This document shows, piece by piece, positions 34,476 through 43,491 of a stretch of DNA of 64,000 nucleotides. Position numbers and translations under genes: made by a program. Positions within the stretch are counted from its first letter, which is position 1. The number at the start of each line of letters is the position of its first letter. Source of the stretch: Lentisphaeria bacterium UBA4640 (GTDB taxonomy: Bacteria; Verrucomicrobiota; Lentisphaeria; Victivallales; UBA1829); contig DHMO01000043.1 in NCBI GenBank assembly GCA_002405835.1, forward strand, positions 1-64,000. Reading direction: 5' to 3'. The notes under the pieces were generated by a model that saw only the letters and a list, made by a program, of their open reading frames with translations, ran no database searches and was not told the DNA's origin.

Positions 34476-36121
34476 AAAACAAAAAACAGATCATACTGAA
34501 CTGCGAAGAGCTCGAAACACGTTTCGCTCTCCTGCGGAACGGAAGACTCGAAGAGTATGAGATCGAACGGCGTGACGAGGACGAGCTCGTCGCCGGTTCC
34601 ATCTACCTCGGGCGCATCACGCATCTCGAAAAGAAACTTGAGGCCGCTTTCGTCGATATCGGCGCCGTCAAAAACGGATTCCTGCACTACAAGGACATGC
34701 TTCCCGCCTCCTATGACATGCTCGACGACATCCGCCACGCCGAAGCAGAGTCCGGAGAAGGACCCGCCGCAAAACGGCGCAAGAAAACATCCGTCCTCAG
34801 CAAAGTCGCCGACCGCATCCGCGGGCTCGTCGGACGCACCAACAAGGCGCAGCGCCTCAAAGAGTTCGAAACAAAACTCCACAGCGGGAAAATCACCGTC
34901 GCCGACATCCCGAAGATGTTCCCCGAAAACTCCGAACTCCTCGTTCAGATCGTCAAGGGCCCCATCGGAACCAAAGGTGCGCGTCTTTCAACGAACATCA
35001 CAATCCCCGGACGCTATCTCGTTCTTCTGCCCTACTCCGACCACATCGGACTCTCTTCGCGCATCGACGACCGCAAGGAGCGCGACCGTCTCCGCAAGAT
35101 TCTCGCCAAGCTCGACGTTCCCGAAGGCATGGGGCTCATCTGCCGCACAATCGGCGAAGGACACAAAGCCGAAGATTTTGAAAAGGATCTCGGCATGCTC
35201 CTCAAAATCTGGGAATCCGCAAGCGCCGCGCTCGAAGAGAAAAACGCGCCCGCAATCGTCTACCGCGAACCCAATCTGCTCGAACGCACCGTCCGCGATT
35301 TCCTCACCGACGACATCGACGAAATCGTCGTCGACGATCCCGACGCCGCGAAAAAACTGAAGGCGGATTTCGCCGAATTCGGCTGCTACGACACGCGCAT
35401 CACTCTCAGCAACCGCGCGCAGCCCGTCTTCGAACGCTACAAAGTCGCCGAACAGGTCGCAACCGTATTCAACCGCGTCGTCCAGCTCCCAAGCGGAGGC
35501 TACATCTGCATTGACGAAACCGAAGCGCTCGTCGCCGTCGACGTCAACTCCGGCAAAAACAAAAATGCCAAAGACCAGCCCGAAAACATTCTCCGCACGA
35601 ACCTTGAAGCCGCCGAGGAGATCGCCCGGCAGGTCCGTCTCCGCAACGTCGGCGGACTTGTCGTCATCGACTTCATCGACATGCGCACCCAGCGGGACCG
35701 CGACGCCGTTCAGCGCGCAATGGCAACTTACGTTCAGCCCGACCGCGCAAAAACCCGTCTGCTCCCCATCAGCAAATTCGGACTCATGGAGATGACCCGT
35801 CAGCGCGAACACGAAAGCGTCAAAGACGCCGTCTACGACCCGTGCCCGTACTGCAACGGCTCCGGACGCGTCAAATCACCGGTCAGCATGAGCGTTGAAA
35901 TTCAGCGCCGCCTCAAAGAACTGCTCAAACGCCGCACCCGTAAAATGTCGGTCCGCGTCATCATGCATCCGACCATTCTCGAACGGCTGAAAAACGACGA
36001 CGCTGAACTGCTCAGCGAGCTGGAGGAAAAGTACGGCAAGGAACTCTCCTTCCGCGCCGACCCGACCATGCACATGGAACAGTTCCGGCTCGTCAATCCG
36101 GAAACAAATCAGGAATATTAA
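34472..36121 (+). CDS. rng: Ribonuclease G (RNase E/G family)
   Basis: 549 aa. Endoribonuclease for rRNA maturation and mRNA turnover. N-terminal S1 domain (AGSIYLGRITHLEKKLEAAFVDIGAVKNGFLHYKDM) with a basic insertion (AKRRKKTSVLSKVADRIRGLVGRTNKAQRLKEF), then the 5'-sensor/RNase H-like core. The Mg-binding aspartates are in ALVAVDVNSGKN and VVIDFIDM. The zinc-link-like CPYCNGSGRVKSP is kept. RNase E's long scaffold tail is missing, hence RNase G-sized. Starts inside the fmt stop (ATGA), so translation is coupled. Confidence 0.95.
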   Translation: MKNKKQIILNCEELETRFALLRNGRLEEYEIERRDEDELVAGSIYLGRITHLEKKLEAAFVDIGAVKNGFLHYKDMLPASYDMLDDIRHAEAESGEGPAAKRRKKTSVLSKVADRIRGLVGRTNKAQRLKEFETKLHSGKITVADIPKMFPENSELLVQIVKGPIGTKGARLSTNITIPGRYLVLLPYSDHIGLSSRIDDRKERDRLRKILAKLDVPEGMGLICRTIGEGHKAEDFEKDLGMLLKIWESASAALEEKNAPAIVYREPNLLERTVRDFLTDDIDEIVVDDPDAAKKLKADFAEFGCYDTRITLSNRAQPVFERYKVAEQVATVFNRVVQLPSGGYICIDETEALVAVDVNSGKNKNAKDQPENILRTNLEAAEEIARQVRLRNVGGLVVIDFIDMRTQRDRDAVQRAMATYVQPDRAKTRLLPISKFGLMEMTRQREHESVKDAVYDPCPYCNGSGRVKSPVSMSVEIQRRLKELLKRRTRKMSVRVIMHPTILERLKNDDAELLSELEEKYGKELSFRADPTMHMEQFRLVNPETNQEY

Positions 36122-36135
36122 CAAGGAGTTTTGTC

Positions 36136-37278
36136 ATGAGAGACACGTTTCTGCCCTTTTCCAAACCTGATCTGAAAGAATCCGATATTCAGGCTGTCGC
36201 GGATGTCCTGCGCTCCGGCTGGATCACCACCGGCCCCAAAGTCGCACAGTTTGAATCCGATTTCAAAACGTACCTCGGGGCGGACGACGCCGTCTCCATG
36301 ACCTCCGAAACCGGCGTGATGGAAGTTCTCCTCCACGCGCTCGGAATCGGACCCGGCGACGAGGTCATAACCCCCTCCATGACCTGGGTCTCCATGATCA
36401 ACCTCACCGTCCTCGCCGGTGCAAAACCGGTCTTCGTCGACGTCAACAAAGACACTTTAATGGTTGATCCCGAAGAGGTCGAAGCGCACATCACGCCGCG
36501 CACGAAACTGATTGTCCCCGTCCACTTCGCCGGAGCCAGCGCCGATCTCGATCCGCTCCGCGCCATTGCGGAAAAACACGGAATCCGCCTTGTGGAAGAT
36601 GCCGCGCACGCGCTCGGAACCCGCTACAAAGGCAAACTCATCGGCTCCTCCGGAACCGCGATGTTCTCGTTCCACCCCATCAAGAACATCACAACCGGCG
36701 AAGGCGGAATGCTCGTCACCGATGAAGAAGAGCTGGGCAAACGCTGCCGCAGCCTCAAATTCCACGGTCTCGGCGTTGACGCTTACGACCGTCTCACACA
36801 CGGACGCTCCCCCCAGGCGCAGGTTGTCGAACCGGGATACAAGTACAACATGCCCGATATGCAGGCCGTGCTCGCGCTCGGTCAGCTCGCGCGCATTGAG
36901 GAGATCAACGCCCGCCGCACCGCCCTCGCCCTCCGTTACCGTGAACTGCTTAAGGACGTCGAGGAAATTCAGCCGCTCGCCGATCCCGCTTACGATTTCA
37001 AACACGCGTGGCACCTCTTCGTCGTCCGCGTCGTCAAGGGCAAGCTCAACCGCGACGAGTTCATGGCGGCGCTGAAAGAGAAAAACATCGGCACAGGACT
37101 GCATTTCCGCTGCACACACCTCCAGAAGTTCTACCGCGAACAGATGGGCTGCAAGCCCGGCATGCTTCCCAACACCGAATGGAACTCCGACCGCATCTGT
37201 TCCATCCCGCTCTTCCCCTCCATGACGGAGAAAGACCAGGATGATGTCGTTGCCGCAATCAAAGAGGTCCTCGCATGA
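36136..37278 (+). CDS. DegT/DnrJ/EryC1 aminotransferase, ArnB-like
   Basis: 380 aa. PLP-dependent sugar aminotransferase. Seen: LPFSKPDLKESDIQAVADVLRSGWITTGP at the start, VEDAAHALGTRYKG (152-165) for cofactor binding, and the PLP lysine K183 in HPIKNITTGEGG. These match ArnB closely; ArnB makes UDP-4-amino-4-deoxy-L-arabinose. The next gene is ArnT-like and overlaps by 4 bases, which supports the assignment, but arnA, arnC and arnD are not in the window, so another 4-aminosugar is possible. AAGGAG precedes the ATG; 14 bases after rng. Confidence 0.85.
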   Translation: MRDTFLPFSKPDLKESDIQAVADVLRSGWITTGPKVAQFESDFKTYLGADDAVSMTSETGVMEVLLHALGIGPGDEVITPSMTWVSMINLTVLAGAKPVFVDVNKDTLMVDPEEVEAHITPRTKLIVPVHFAGASADLDPLRAIAEKHGIRLVEDAAHALGTRYKGKLIGSSGTAMFSFHPIKNITTGEGGMLVTDEEELGKRCRSLKFHGLGVDAYDRLTHGRSPQAQVVEPGYKYNMPDMQAVLALGQLARIEEINARRTALALRYRELLKDVEEIQPLADPAYDFKHAWHLFVVRVVKGKLNRDEFMAALKEKNIGTGLHFRCTHLQKFYREQMGCKPGMLPNTEWNSDRICSIPLFPSMTEKDQDDVVAAIKEVLA

Positions 37279-39110
37279 AGTTCAACCGTCCCGCTCAGCA
37301 GACTCCCGTACAGCCCAAAACCGGTTCCGAACCGGAAAAACCGGGACTGAATGACAAACAGAAAAAAATCCTGTTCTGGCTCCCGCTGTGGCTTTGCGCC
37401 GCGCTTCTGCTGATCGGGAATCTCGGAGTTGAACCGGTAAAGGGCTCCGAATCCCGCTGGCTCGAAGTCGTCCGTGAAATGTTCCTCACGAACGACTTCC
37501 TTCACCCGACCATCAACTTCGATCCCTATTACGACAAACCGCTGCTGACCTACTGGTTCATCGTTCTGACCTCGCTCTTCAACGGCAGAGTCGTCAATGA
37601 ATTCCTGGCCCGTCTCCCGAGCGCACTTGCGGCAGTCGCCGCACTCATGGCGACCGTTTCCATTGCCAAACGCCTCTGGAACGCAGAAATCGCGCGTCTC
37701 TCCGGCTGGCTTTTCCTCACCTGCTATTCGTTCGCCTGGTGGGGACGCCTTGCCGAAGCCGATATGGCAAATCTTGCATTCTCGGCCGGCGCAATCGCGT
37801 GGTATCTTGCCTTTCGGAAAACCAAAAGTTTCCCCGGGTATCTCGGCTTCTTCCTGCTCTGCTTCATCGGCGCACACGCAAAGGGAATGGCCGCTATTGC
37901 GGTTCCCCTTCTCGCCGCGGGCGTGGACATGCTCCTTGCGAAAAGAATTCTCTTCCATTTGAACTGGAAATCCGTGCTTGCGCTTCTCATCGGAATCGGA
38001 GTCTACATGATTCCGTTCGAGCTTTCCAAACACATCGCCCCGGCAATCGCGCCTGAAACACAGAACATCATCGACGCCGACGGCACGCTCAAGACCAGCG
38101 GAATCGCACTCGCCCTGCGCGAAAACATCATCCGCTTCTTTGCTCCGTTTGACCACAACGATGAACCGTTCTACGCTTACTTCATTCATCTGCCGCGCCT
38201 GCTCCTTCCCTGGAGCCCGATCATGATCCTCGCAGTTATCGATGCCTTCCGCAGACGCAAGCAGCTGCAGGAGACGGAACGCTGGCTCTGCTGGACTCTG
38301 ATTGCAATTTTCCTCTTCTTCTCCATTTCCGGATCGCGCCGCCCGTACTACATTCTTCCCGCGGTTCCGTTCTGCGCCATTCTGATGGCGCTCTATCTCT
38401 CCCGCGAATCCTTCGACCGCTGGATGGAAAAGACCAAACAGATTCTGCTTCTGCTGTTCCGCTCGCTTCCGGTTGCGGGACTGCTTCTCTGCGCACTCGC
38501 AGGAATCGTGCTGAAATTCTTCCCGGGAATCGTCCCCGCGGAATACAAGATGCTACTGCGGCTCGTCCCGCAGTCCACAGTCGCCGCGCTCGCCGCGGTG
38601 TTCATCCTCGGAATGTTCCTGTTTCATCTGCGCAGCGAACCGCCGTTTACGGAAATCCTGCCGGATGTGAAACTTGCAAAGTCAATCTTCTCCATCTACA
38701 TTTCCCTGCTCGTGGTGTTCGTTTACGTCATCCCGACCGCTTCGCAGTTCCGCACAATCCGCTACACATTCCGCCAGATGATGCTCCGCGCCGAACAGAT
38801 GCGCGTGCCGGATGAAAACATTTACTTCTACCAGTCCGAGCCGCGGGACGCCGTATACTATCTGAACAGGAAATCCAGAATCTCCGTCATTGCGGACAAG
38901 GAGGAACTGGAAAAACTCCGCAGGGAAAAACCGGGACAGCGCATTCTGCTGATTGCCCAGAACCGCAAATTCGAGAACCTTCCGGCAGAAACGCTCAACC
39001 GTCTCCCCGTCACCGCCCGCGAACCGAATTTCCCGTGGGATTCCAGAGAAAACATCCGCAAGAATTATGTCATGCGCATGATTCTGCCGGTCAACAAAAA
39101 AGTACAATGA
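37275..39110 (+). CDS. ArnT-like (GT83/PMT_2) polytopic glycosyltransferase
   Basis: 611 aa with about ten to twelve membrane segments. The first periplasmic loop has the family catalytic region ESRWLEVVREMFLTNDFLHP and then YYDKPLLTYWFIVL, matching E-RYAE-...-KPPLxYW of ArnT and related polyprenyl-phosphate sugar transferases. Later motifs include GSRRPYYILPAVPFCAILMALYL. It would transfer a sugar such as 4-amino-arabinose from undecaprenyl phosphate to lipid A or another envelope glycan, which fits the ArnB-like gene overlapping it upstream. Substrate inferred, not shown. Confidence 0.85.
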   Translation: MKFNRPAQQTPVQPKTGSEPEKPGLNDKQKKILFWLPLWLCAALLLIGNLGVEPVKGSESRWLEVVREMFLTNDFLHPTINFDPYYDKPLLTYWFIVLTSLFNGRVVNEFLARLPSALAAVAALMATVSIAKRLWNAEIARLSGWLFLTCYSFAWWGRLAEADMANLAFSAGAIAWYLAFRKTKSFPGYLGFFLLCFIGAHAKGMAAIAVPLLAAGVDMLLAKRILFHLNWKSVLALLIGIGVYMIPFELSKHIAPAIAPETQNIIDADGTLKTSGIALALRENIIRFFAPFDHNDEPFYAYFIHLPRLLLPWSPIMILAVIDAFRRRKQLQETERWLCWTLIAIFLFFSISGSRRPYYILPAVPFCAILMALYLSRESFDRWMEKTKQILLLLFRSLPVAGLLLCALAGIVLKFFPGIVPAEYKMLLRLVPQSTVAALAAVFILGMFLFHLRSEPPFTEILPDVKLAKSIFSIYISLLVVFVYVIPTASQFRTIRYTFRQMMLRAEQMRVPDENIYFYQSEPRDAVYYLNRKSRISVIADKEELEKLRREKPGQRILLIAQNRKFENLPAETLNRLPVTAREPNFPWDSRENIRKNYVMRMILPVNKKVQ

Positions 39111-39127
39111 AAAGGACTTGCTTTGCA

Positions 39128-40636
39128 ATGAATAAATTTTTACTTCTGTTTTCCGCCATCCTTTTCACTGCCGGAACAGCCCTCTTTTCTCAGACAAAGC
39201 CGGCTTCTGCGACAAAAACATCACCCCTGAAACAAAAAACAAAAAAAAGGGATTACACTATGCTGGATCGAGAAAAAATTGAATGGTCGCAACACTACTG
39301 GTGCGACACGGATGACAACACTCTGCCGCGCGTGCTGCTGATCGGCGACTCCATTGTCGCTGGTCACCGCTTCGACGTCTCGGACAGGCTGAAAGGGATC
39401 GCAACCGTTGCGGCCTTCTCCTCCTCGAAGATCGTCGGCGACCCGGGATTCTACCGCGAGCTTCAGCTTGCTCTCGCGGATTATCCGGTCGACCTGATCT
39501 GCATCAACAACGGTCTTCACGGCACGCCCTACACGGATGAATACTACCGGGAGCGCCTGAAAGAGCTTGTTCTCTTCCTGCGCCAGAACACCCGCGCCCG
39601 CCTCACTTGGCGCAATTCCACGCCGATCACAGTCAAAAACGAACCGGAAAAATTTGCGGAGCTCAATGAAATGGTTCTCCACCGCAACCGCATCGCGGAA
39701 GAGATCATGAAAGAACTCCACGTTCCGGTTCTCGACCTCTACACCCCCATGTCACAGCATCCGGAATACAGCGCGAAGGACGGCTATCATTACAATGCTG
39801 AGGGACGCTCGGCGCAGGCGGATATCGTCGCGGAATTCCTGAAGAAAATGCTCGCAGCGCGCTCGCTCGAAGTCAACATCAACGGCTTCCGCACAGACTT
39901 CCCCGGACACGTCTCCGACTGGTACGGATACGAATGTCTCAACTTCAAACTTGAAGGCATTCCCTGCAAGCTCGTCAAGCCGAATGTCACGCCCGACCCG
40001 AAAAAGCGCTGGTTCTGGCGCGCCCGTTTCTTCGGAGCATTCCCGAACGCCGACTGGGCTCTGCTCGACCGAGGATGGTATGTCGCGCATATCGACGTCA
40101 CCGAACTTTACGGTTCCGCGGAATCCAACCGCCGCTTCGACATGCTCTACAACTTCCTCACTTCGCTCGGATTCAACAGGAAATGCGTTCCCGTCGGCTA
40201 CAGCCGCGGCGGACTCGACGTCTACAACTGGGCGGTCAAAAACACCGACAAGGTAAGCTGCCTCTATCTTGACAACCCCGTCTGCGACTTCAAGAGCTGG
40301 CCCGGCGCAAAAGGTCACGGTCCCGGCGACGAAGAGAGCTGGAAGAACTGTCTCAAAGCCTGGAACTTCACCGAAGAACAGGCGATGGCATACGACAAAA
40401 ATCCGCTTGACAACCTCAAGCCGCTCGCCGATGCAGGAATTCCGATTCTGCATCTCTGCGGCGACGCCGATGAAGTCGTTCCCGCCGATGAAAACACAAT
40501 GATCGTTGAGAAACGTTACCGTGAACTCGGCGGTCACATCGAGGTCATCTACAAGCCCGGTGCAAAGCATCACCCGCACTGCCTTGAGAACCCGCAGCCG
40601 ATCGTCGATTTCGTCCTCAAATACAACAAGGACTGA
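39128..40636 (+). CDS. Exported two-domain hydrolase: SGNH esterase plus alpha/beta-hydrolase
   Basis: 502 aa. Signal peptide MNKFLLLFSAILFTAGTALFS, a short Lys/Thr linker, then an SGNH domain (about 65-245) with the GDS block LLIGDSIVAGH (nucleophile S75), CINNGLHG and the DGYHYN block holding the Asp/His pair. The second half is an alpha/beta-hydrolase with GYSRGG as nucleophile elbow, a late CGDADEVVPAD aspartate and AKHHPH histidine. Probably deacetylates glycans or cleaves feruloyl/acetyl esters outside the cytoplasm. ATG 39128 with AAAGGA upstream gives the clean signal peptide; ATG 39107 would overlap the ArnT-like stop. Confidence 0.82.
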   Translation: MNKFLLLFSAILFTAGTALFSQTKPASATKTSPLKQKTKKRDYTMLDREKIEWSQHYWCDTDDNTLPRVLLIGDSIVAGHRFDVSDRLKGIATVAAFSSSKIVGDPGFYRELQLALADYPVDLICINNGLHGTPYTDEYYRERLKELVLFLRQNTRARLTWRNSTPITVKNEPEKFAELNEMVLHRNRIAEEIMKELHVPVLDLYTPMSQHPEYSAKDGYHYNAEGRSAQADIVAEFLKKMLAARSLEVNINGFRTDFPGHVSDWYGYECLNFKLEGIPCKLVKPNVTPDPKKRWFWRARFFGAFPNADWALLDRGWYVAHIDVTELYGSAESNRRFDMLYNFLTSLGFNRKCVPVGYSRGGLDVYNWAVKNTDKVSCLYLDNPVCDFKSWPGAKGHGPGDEESWKNCLKAWNFTEEQAMAYDKNPLDNLKPLADAGIPILHLCGDADEVVPADENTMIVEKRYRELGGHIEVIYKPGAKHHPHCLENPQPIVDFVLKYNKD

Positions 40637-40640
40637 TTCG

Positions 40641-41447
40641 TCACTCCGTGTTCACGTGCCCGCGCCGACGGAGGTTTCTGTACTCCTTCGGCGTCATGGC
40701 GCATTCACGGAAAAACTGCTTGCGGAAATAGGAAACATCGCTGTATCCCGCCTCGTATGCGATCTGCTTGACCGGCGCGTTCGACCGTTCCAGCATTTCG
40801 CATGCCTTGCGGATCCGTTCGCGGCGGATCGCATCCCCGACGGTGCACCCGCACACCTGCGAATAGAGCCGGCTCAGGTAATCCGGATGACACTGCAGGT
40901 GTGCGGCAATCTCCGAAGTCGTCAAAGCCTCGTCAAAATGAATCCGGATATACTGGTTCGCCGCATCGGTCAGCGCGGTTCTTCCGCCTCCTCCCGCACA
41001 TTTCCGCAAAGCCTCGCGCAGCAGAATTGCCGAGAGCGCATCCAGATTCTCCTGCGCCGTTCCCTCCCCTTCCAGCATCCGGCGCCTCTGCTCCCCGAGC
41101 AGGAGCTGCAGATATGCCCCGGCGAATTCCGGCGACGCAACCGGCGCACGCGGTTCCTCCTGGGCAAAATATGCATAATCCTCTCTCTTTTCAAATGCTG
41201 TATGCATCCAGAAAAATGAAAGCTCCGGCTCGTATGCCGCGAGTCCGCCATGACGGCGGAACGGAAGCAGAAACAGCCGTTCCCCCGCTTCGACATGGAA
41301 CTCCCGTTCCTCCTCAAATATATCCAGCCGTCCGCTTAGAACAATAATCAGTTCCAGCGAATCAATCGTCCGCACCGGATGCCGGCCGTGTCCGCGCGAA
41401 ACGAAACGTCCGGCGGAAAGAAAATGCGGGCATGGAATATCGGTCAT
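40641..41447 (-). CDS. AraC-family transcriptional regulator
   Basis: 268 aa. Cupin-like sensor domain (LELIIVLSGRLDIFEEEREFHVEAGERLFLLPFRRHGG) and C-terminal double helix-turn-helix (ALTTSEIAAHLQCHPDYLSRLYSQVCGCTVGDAIRRERIRKA, then VKQIAYEAGYSDVSYFRKQFFRECAMTPKEYRNLRR). GAGGAG precedes the ATG. It diverges from the GH127 gene, 104 bases away, and most likely controls it. Its stop is 4 bases from the stop of the esterase gene on the other strand. Confidence 0.93.
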   Translation of the reverse strand: MTDIPCPHFLSAGRFVSRGHGRHPVRTIDSLELIIVLSGRLDIFEEEREFHVEAGERLFLLPFRRHGGLAAYEPELSFFWMHTAFEKREDYAYFAQEEPRAPVASPEFAGAYLQLLLGEQRRRMLEGEGTAQENLDALSAILLREALRKCAGGGGRTALTDAANQYIRIHFDEALTTSEIAAHLQCHPDYLSRLYSQVCGCTVGDAIRRERIRKACEMLERSNAPVKQIAYEAGYSDVSYFRKQFFRECAMTPKEYRNLRRRGHVNTE

Positions 41448-41472
41448 GTCAGATTTCTCCTCTTTTTCTATT

Positions 41473-41513
41473 ACTTTACACCCCTGTTATTTTTTTGCAA
41501 GCCGGTGTATAAT
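41473..41513. promoter_or_regulatory. Interlocked divergent promoters, AraC / GH127
   Basis: Leftward (AraC): TTGCAA (41500-41495), 16 bases, TAAAGT (41478-41473). Rightward (GH127): TGTTAT (41485-41490), 17 bases, TATAAT (41508-41513). The elements interleave, as in the GH36/AraC gap. Confidence 0.5.
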
Positions 41514-41551
41514 AAAAGGAGCAAAGTTCCCCAAACCAAAGGAGTCTTGGA

Positions 41552-43417
41552 ATGAACGCCTATCAGAATTCAAAAATCGGTGAAGTACGTCTGAACGACG
41601 CCTATTTCGCGCCGCGCATCGCAGCCAACCACACGAACACGCTCCCGGCAAACGTCCGCAAATGCCACGAAACAACCCGTCTTGAGGCATTCCGTCTCGA
41701 CTGGAAGAAGGGCATGCCGAATCATCCCCATTTCTTCTGGGATTCCGACGTCGCCAAAGTTCTGGAAGGCATGGCATACGACCTCATCCTCAACCCCGAT
41801 CCTGAGCGCGAAAAAGAACTCAACGAGTATGTGGATCTCGTCTGCTCCGCTCAGCAGCCCGACGGCTATCTGAACATCTTCTTCACGGTCGTTGCCCCCG
41901 ACATGCGCTGGAAAAATCTCCATGAATTCCACGAGCTCTACTGCGCCGGACATCTCATGGAAGCCGCCGTTGCACACTGGCAGGCGACCGGGAAGCGCAA
42001 CTTCCTCGACTGCATGTGCCGCTACGCCGACTACATCGCCAGCGTCTTCGGGCGTGAGCCCGGACAGCTCCGCGGATACCCCGGACACGAAGAGATTGAA
42101 CTTGCTCTCTGCAAACTCGCCGACGCGACCGGAAACAAAAAGTATCTCGACCTCGCCAAGTATTTTGTCGATGAACGCGGAACCGAACCGAACTATTTTG
42201 CAGAAGAGATCAAACAGCTGAAACGCCAGGCATGGCCCCTCGATTATTATCAGGCGCACAAGCCCGTCCGTGAACAGACTGAAGCAGTCGGACACGCCGT
42301 CCGTGCACTCTATCTCTACTCCGGCATGGCGGACGTCGCGCTCCGGACCGACGACAAGTCTCTCCTCGACGCCTGCGAACGCCTCTGGGACAGTGTCGTG
42401 CACAGCAAAATGTTCGTCACCGGAGGTGTCGGCAGCAATCCGCACGATGAAAGTTTCTCCTACCCCTACAACCTCCCGAACACAACAGCCTACGCAGAAT
42501 CCTGTGCCGCAATGGCGCTCGTTCTCTTCTCCGAACGCATGCTGAATCTGACCGGTGATTCCAAATATGCGGACGTCATGGAACTTGGACTCTGCAACGG
42601 GGCAATCAGCGGAATCTCCCTCAGCGGAACGGAATTCTTCTACGCCAACCCCATTGTCATCGCCGACAACTGCCCGCCAAGCTCCGGACACAACATGACC
42701 CGCACACGCCAGCCCTGGTTCGGATGCTCCTGCTGCCCGACAAGTTTCTGCCGTTTCATCCCGCAGATCGCATCTTTCGCCTACTCGAAATCCGGCGACG
42801 CACTCCGCATCGCCATCCCAGTAGCCGCGAACGGTGCTGTCGCTCTCGACAACGGTGAATTCAAATTTGAAGTGACCGGCGGCTACCCGTTCGACGGACA
42901 CGTTGTCTTCCGCGTTCTTTCCGCTCCGGAATCTCCGGTCGCTCTCGAATTCCGCATTCCCGGCTGGTGCCGCAAGTACACGGTCTCCATGCAGGGAGAA
43001 CTCAAAAAGGGATTCCTCGTTCTCAAACGCGCATGGAAGCCGGGCGACGAAGTTGTTCTCGACTTTGACATGCCCGTCGAGCTCGTCCGGGCGAACCCGC
43101 TTGTGGAAGAGGATGCCGGAAAAGTTGCTCTTTCGCGCGGTCCGGTCGTCTACTGTCTTGAAAGCGTCGACAACGGAAAACTGCTCTCACAGCTCCTCAT
43201 TCCCGGAGACCAGACATTCCGTCTGGAGCCGCTCAAAGGACTCCTCGACGTTCCCGGGATCACCGGGAAAGCCATCCGCGAAACGCTCCCCGAAGCGGAC
43301 ACGCTCTACAGCGCGGCGCGTCCCGAACGCACGGAAACGGAATTCCACGCCATTCCGTATGCTCTCTGGCAGAACCGCGGAGACGCCGCCATGACTCTCT
43401 GGCTGCGCACCGTCTGA
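41552..43417 (+). CDS. GH127 (DUF1680) beta-L-arabinofuranosidase family protein
   Basis: 621 aa, close to the usual 640. The (alpha/alpha)6 barrel is followed by beta domains. Seen: family start VRLNDAYFAPRIAANHTNTLPANVRKCHETTRLEAF, GHLMEAAVAHWQATG, the acid/base glutamate in AYAESCAAMALVLFSERML, and GCSCCPTSFCRFIPQI, whose CC pair in relatives supplies the catalytic cysteine and a zinc ligand. Related enzymes also act on other furanosides, so the exact substrate is open. No signal peptide; probably cytoplasmic. Downstream of divergent AraC control; ends at a bidirectional terminator. Confidence 0.93.
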   Translation: MNAYQNSKIGEVRLNDAYFAPRIAANHTNTLPANVRKCHETTRLEAFRLDWKKGMPNHPHFFWDSDVAKVLEGMAYDLILNPDPEREKELNEYVDLVCSAQQPDGYLNIFFTVVAPDMRWKNLHEFHELYCAGHLMEAAVAHWQATGKRNFLDCMCRYADYIASVFGREPGQLRGYPGHEEIELALCKLADATGNKKYLDLAKYFVDERGTEPNYFAEEIKQLKRQAWPLDYYQAHKPVREQTEAVGHAVRALYLYSGMADVALRTDDKSLLDACERLWDSVVHSKMFVTGGVGSNPHDESFSYPYNLPNTTAYAESCAAMALVLFSERMLNLTGDSKYADVMELGLCNGAISGISLSGTEFFYANPIVIADNCPPSSGHNMTRTRQPWFGCSCCPTSFCRFIPQIASFAYSKSGDALRIAIPVAANGAVALDNGEFKFEVTGGYPFDGHVVFRVLSAPESPVALEFRIPGWCRKYTVSMQGELKKGFLVLKRAWKPGDEVVLDFDMPVELVRANPLVEEDAGKVALSRGPVVYCLESVDNGKLLSQLLIPGDQTFRLEPLKGLLDVPGITGKAIRETLPEADTLYSAARPERTETEFHAIPYALWQNRGDAAMTLWLRTV

Positions 43418-43438
43418 CAGACTCCCGCCAAATGAAAA

Positions 43439-43478
43439 GCGCCGCATCCGTTTTTCCTCCGGATGCGGCGCAGTTTTT
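43439..43478. terminator. Bidirectional terminator between GH127 and the NERD-helicase
   Basis: Perfect 12-base stem gcgccgcatccg (43439-43450) / cggatgcggcgc (43460-43471), with Ts after it on the plus strand and four Ts after it on the minus strand. Confidence 0.85.
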
Positions 43479-43491
43479 ATGCAGAACTGCT

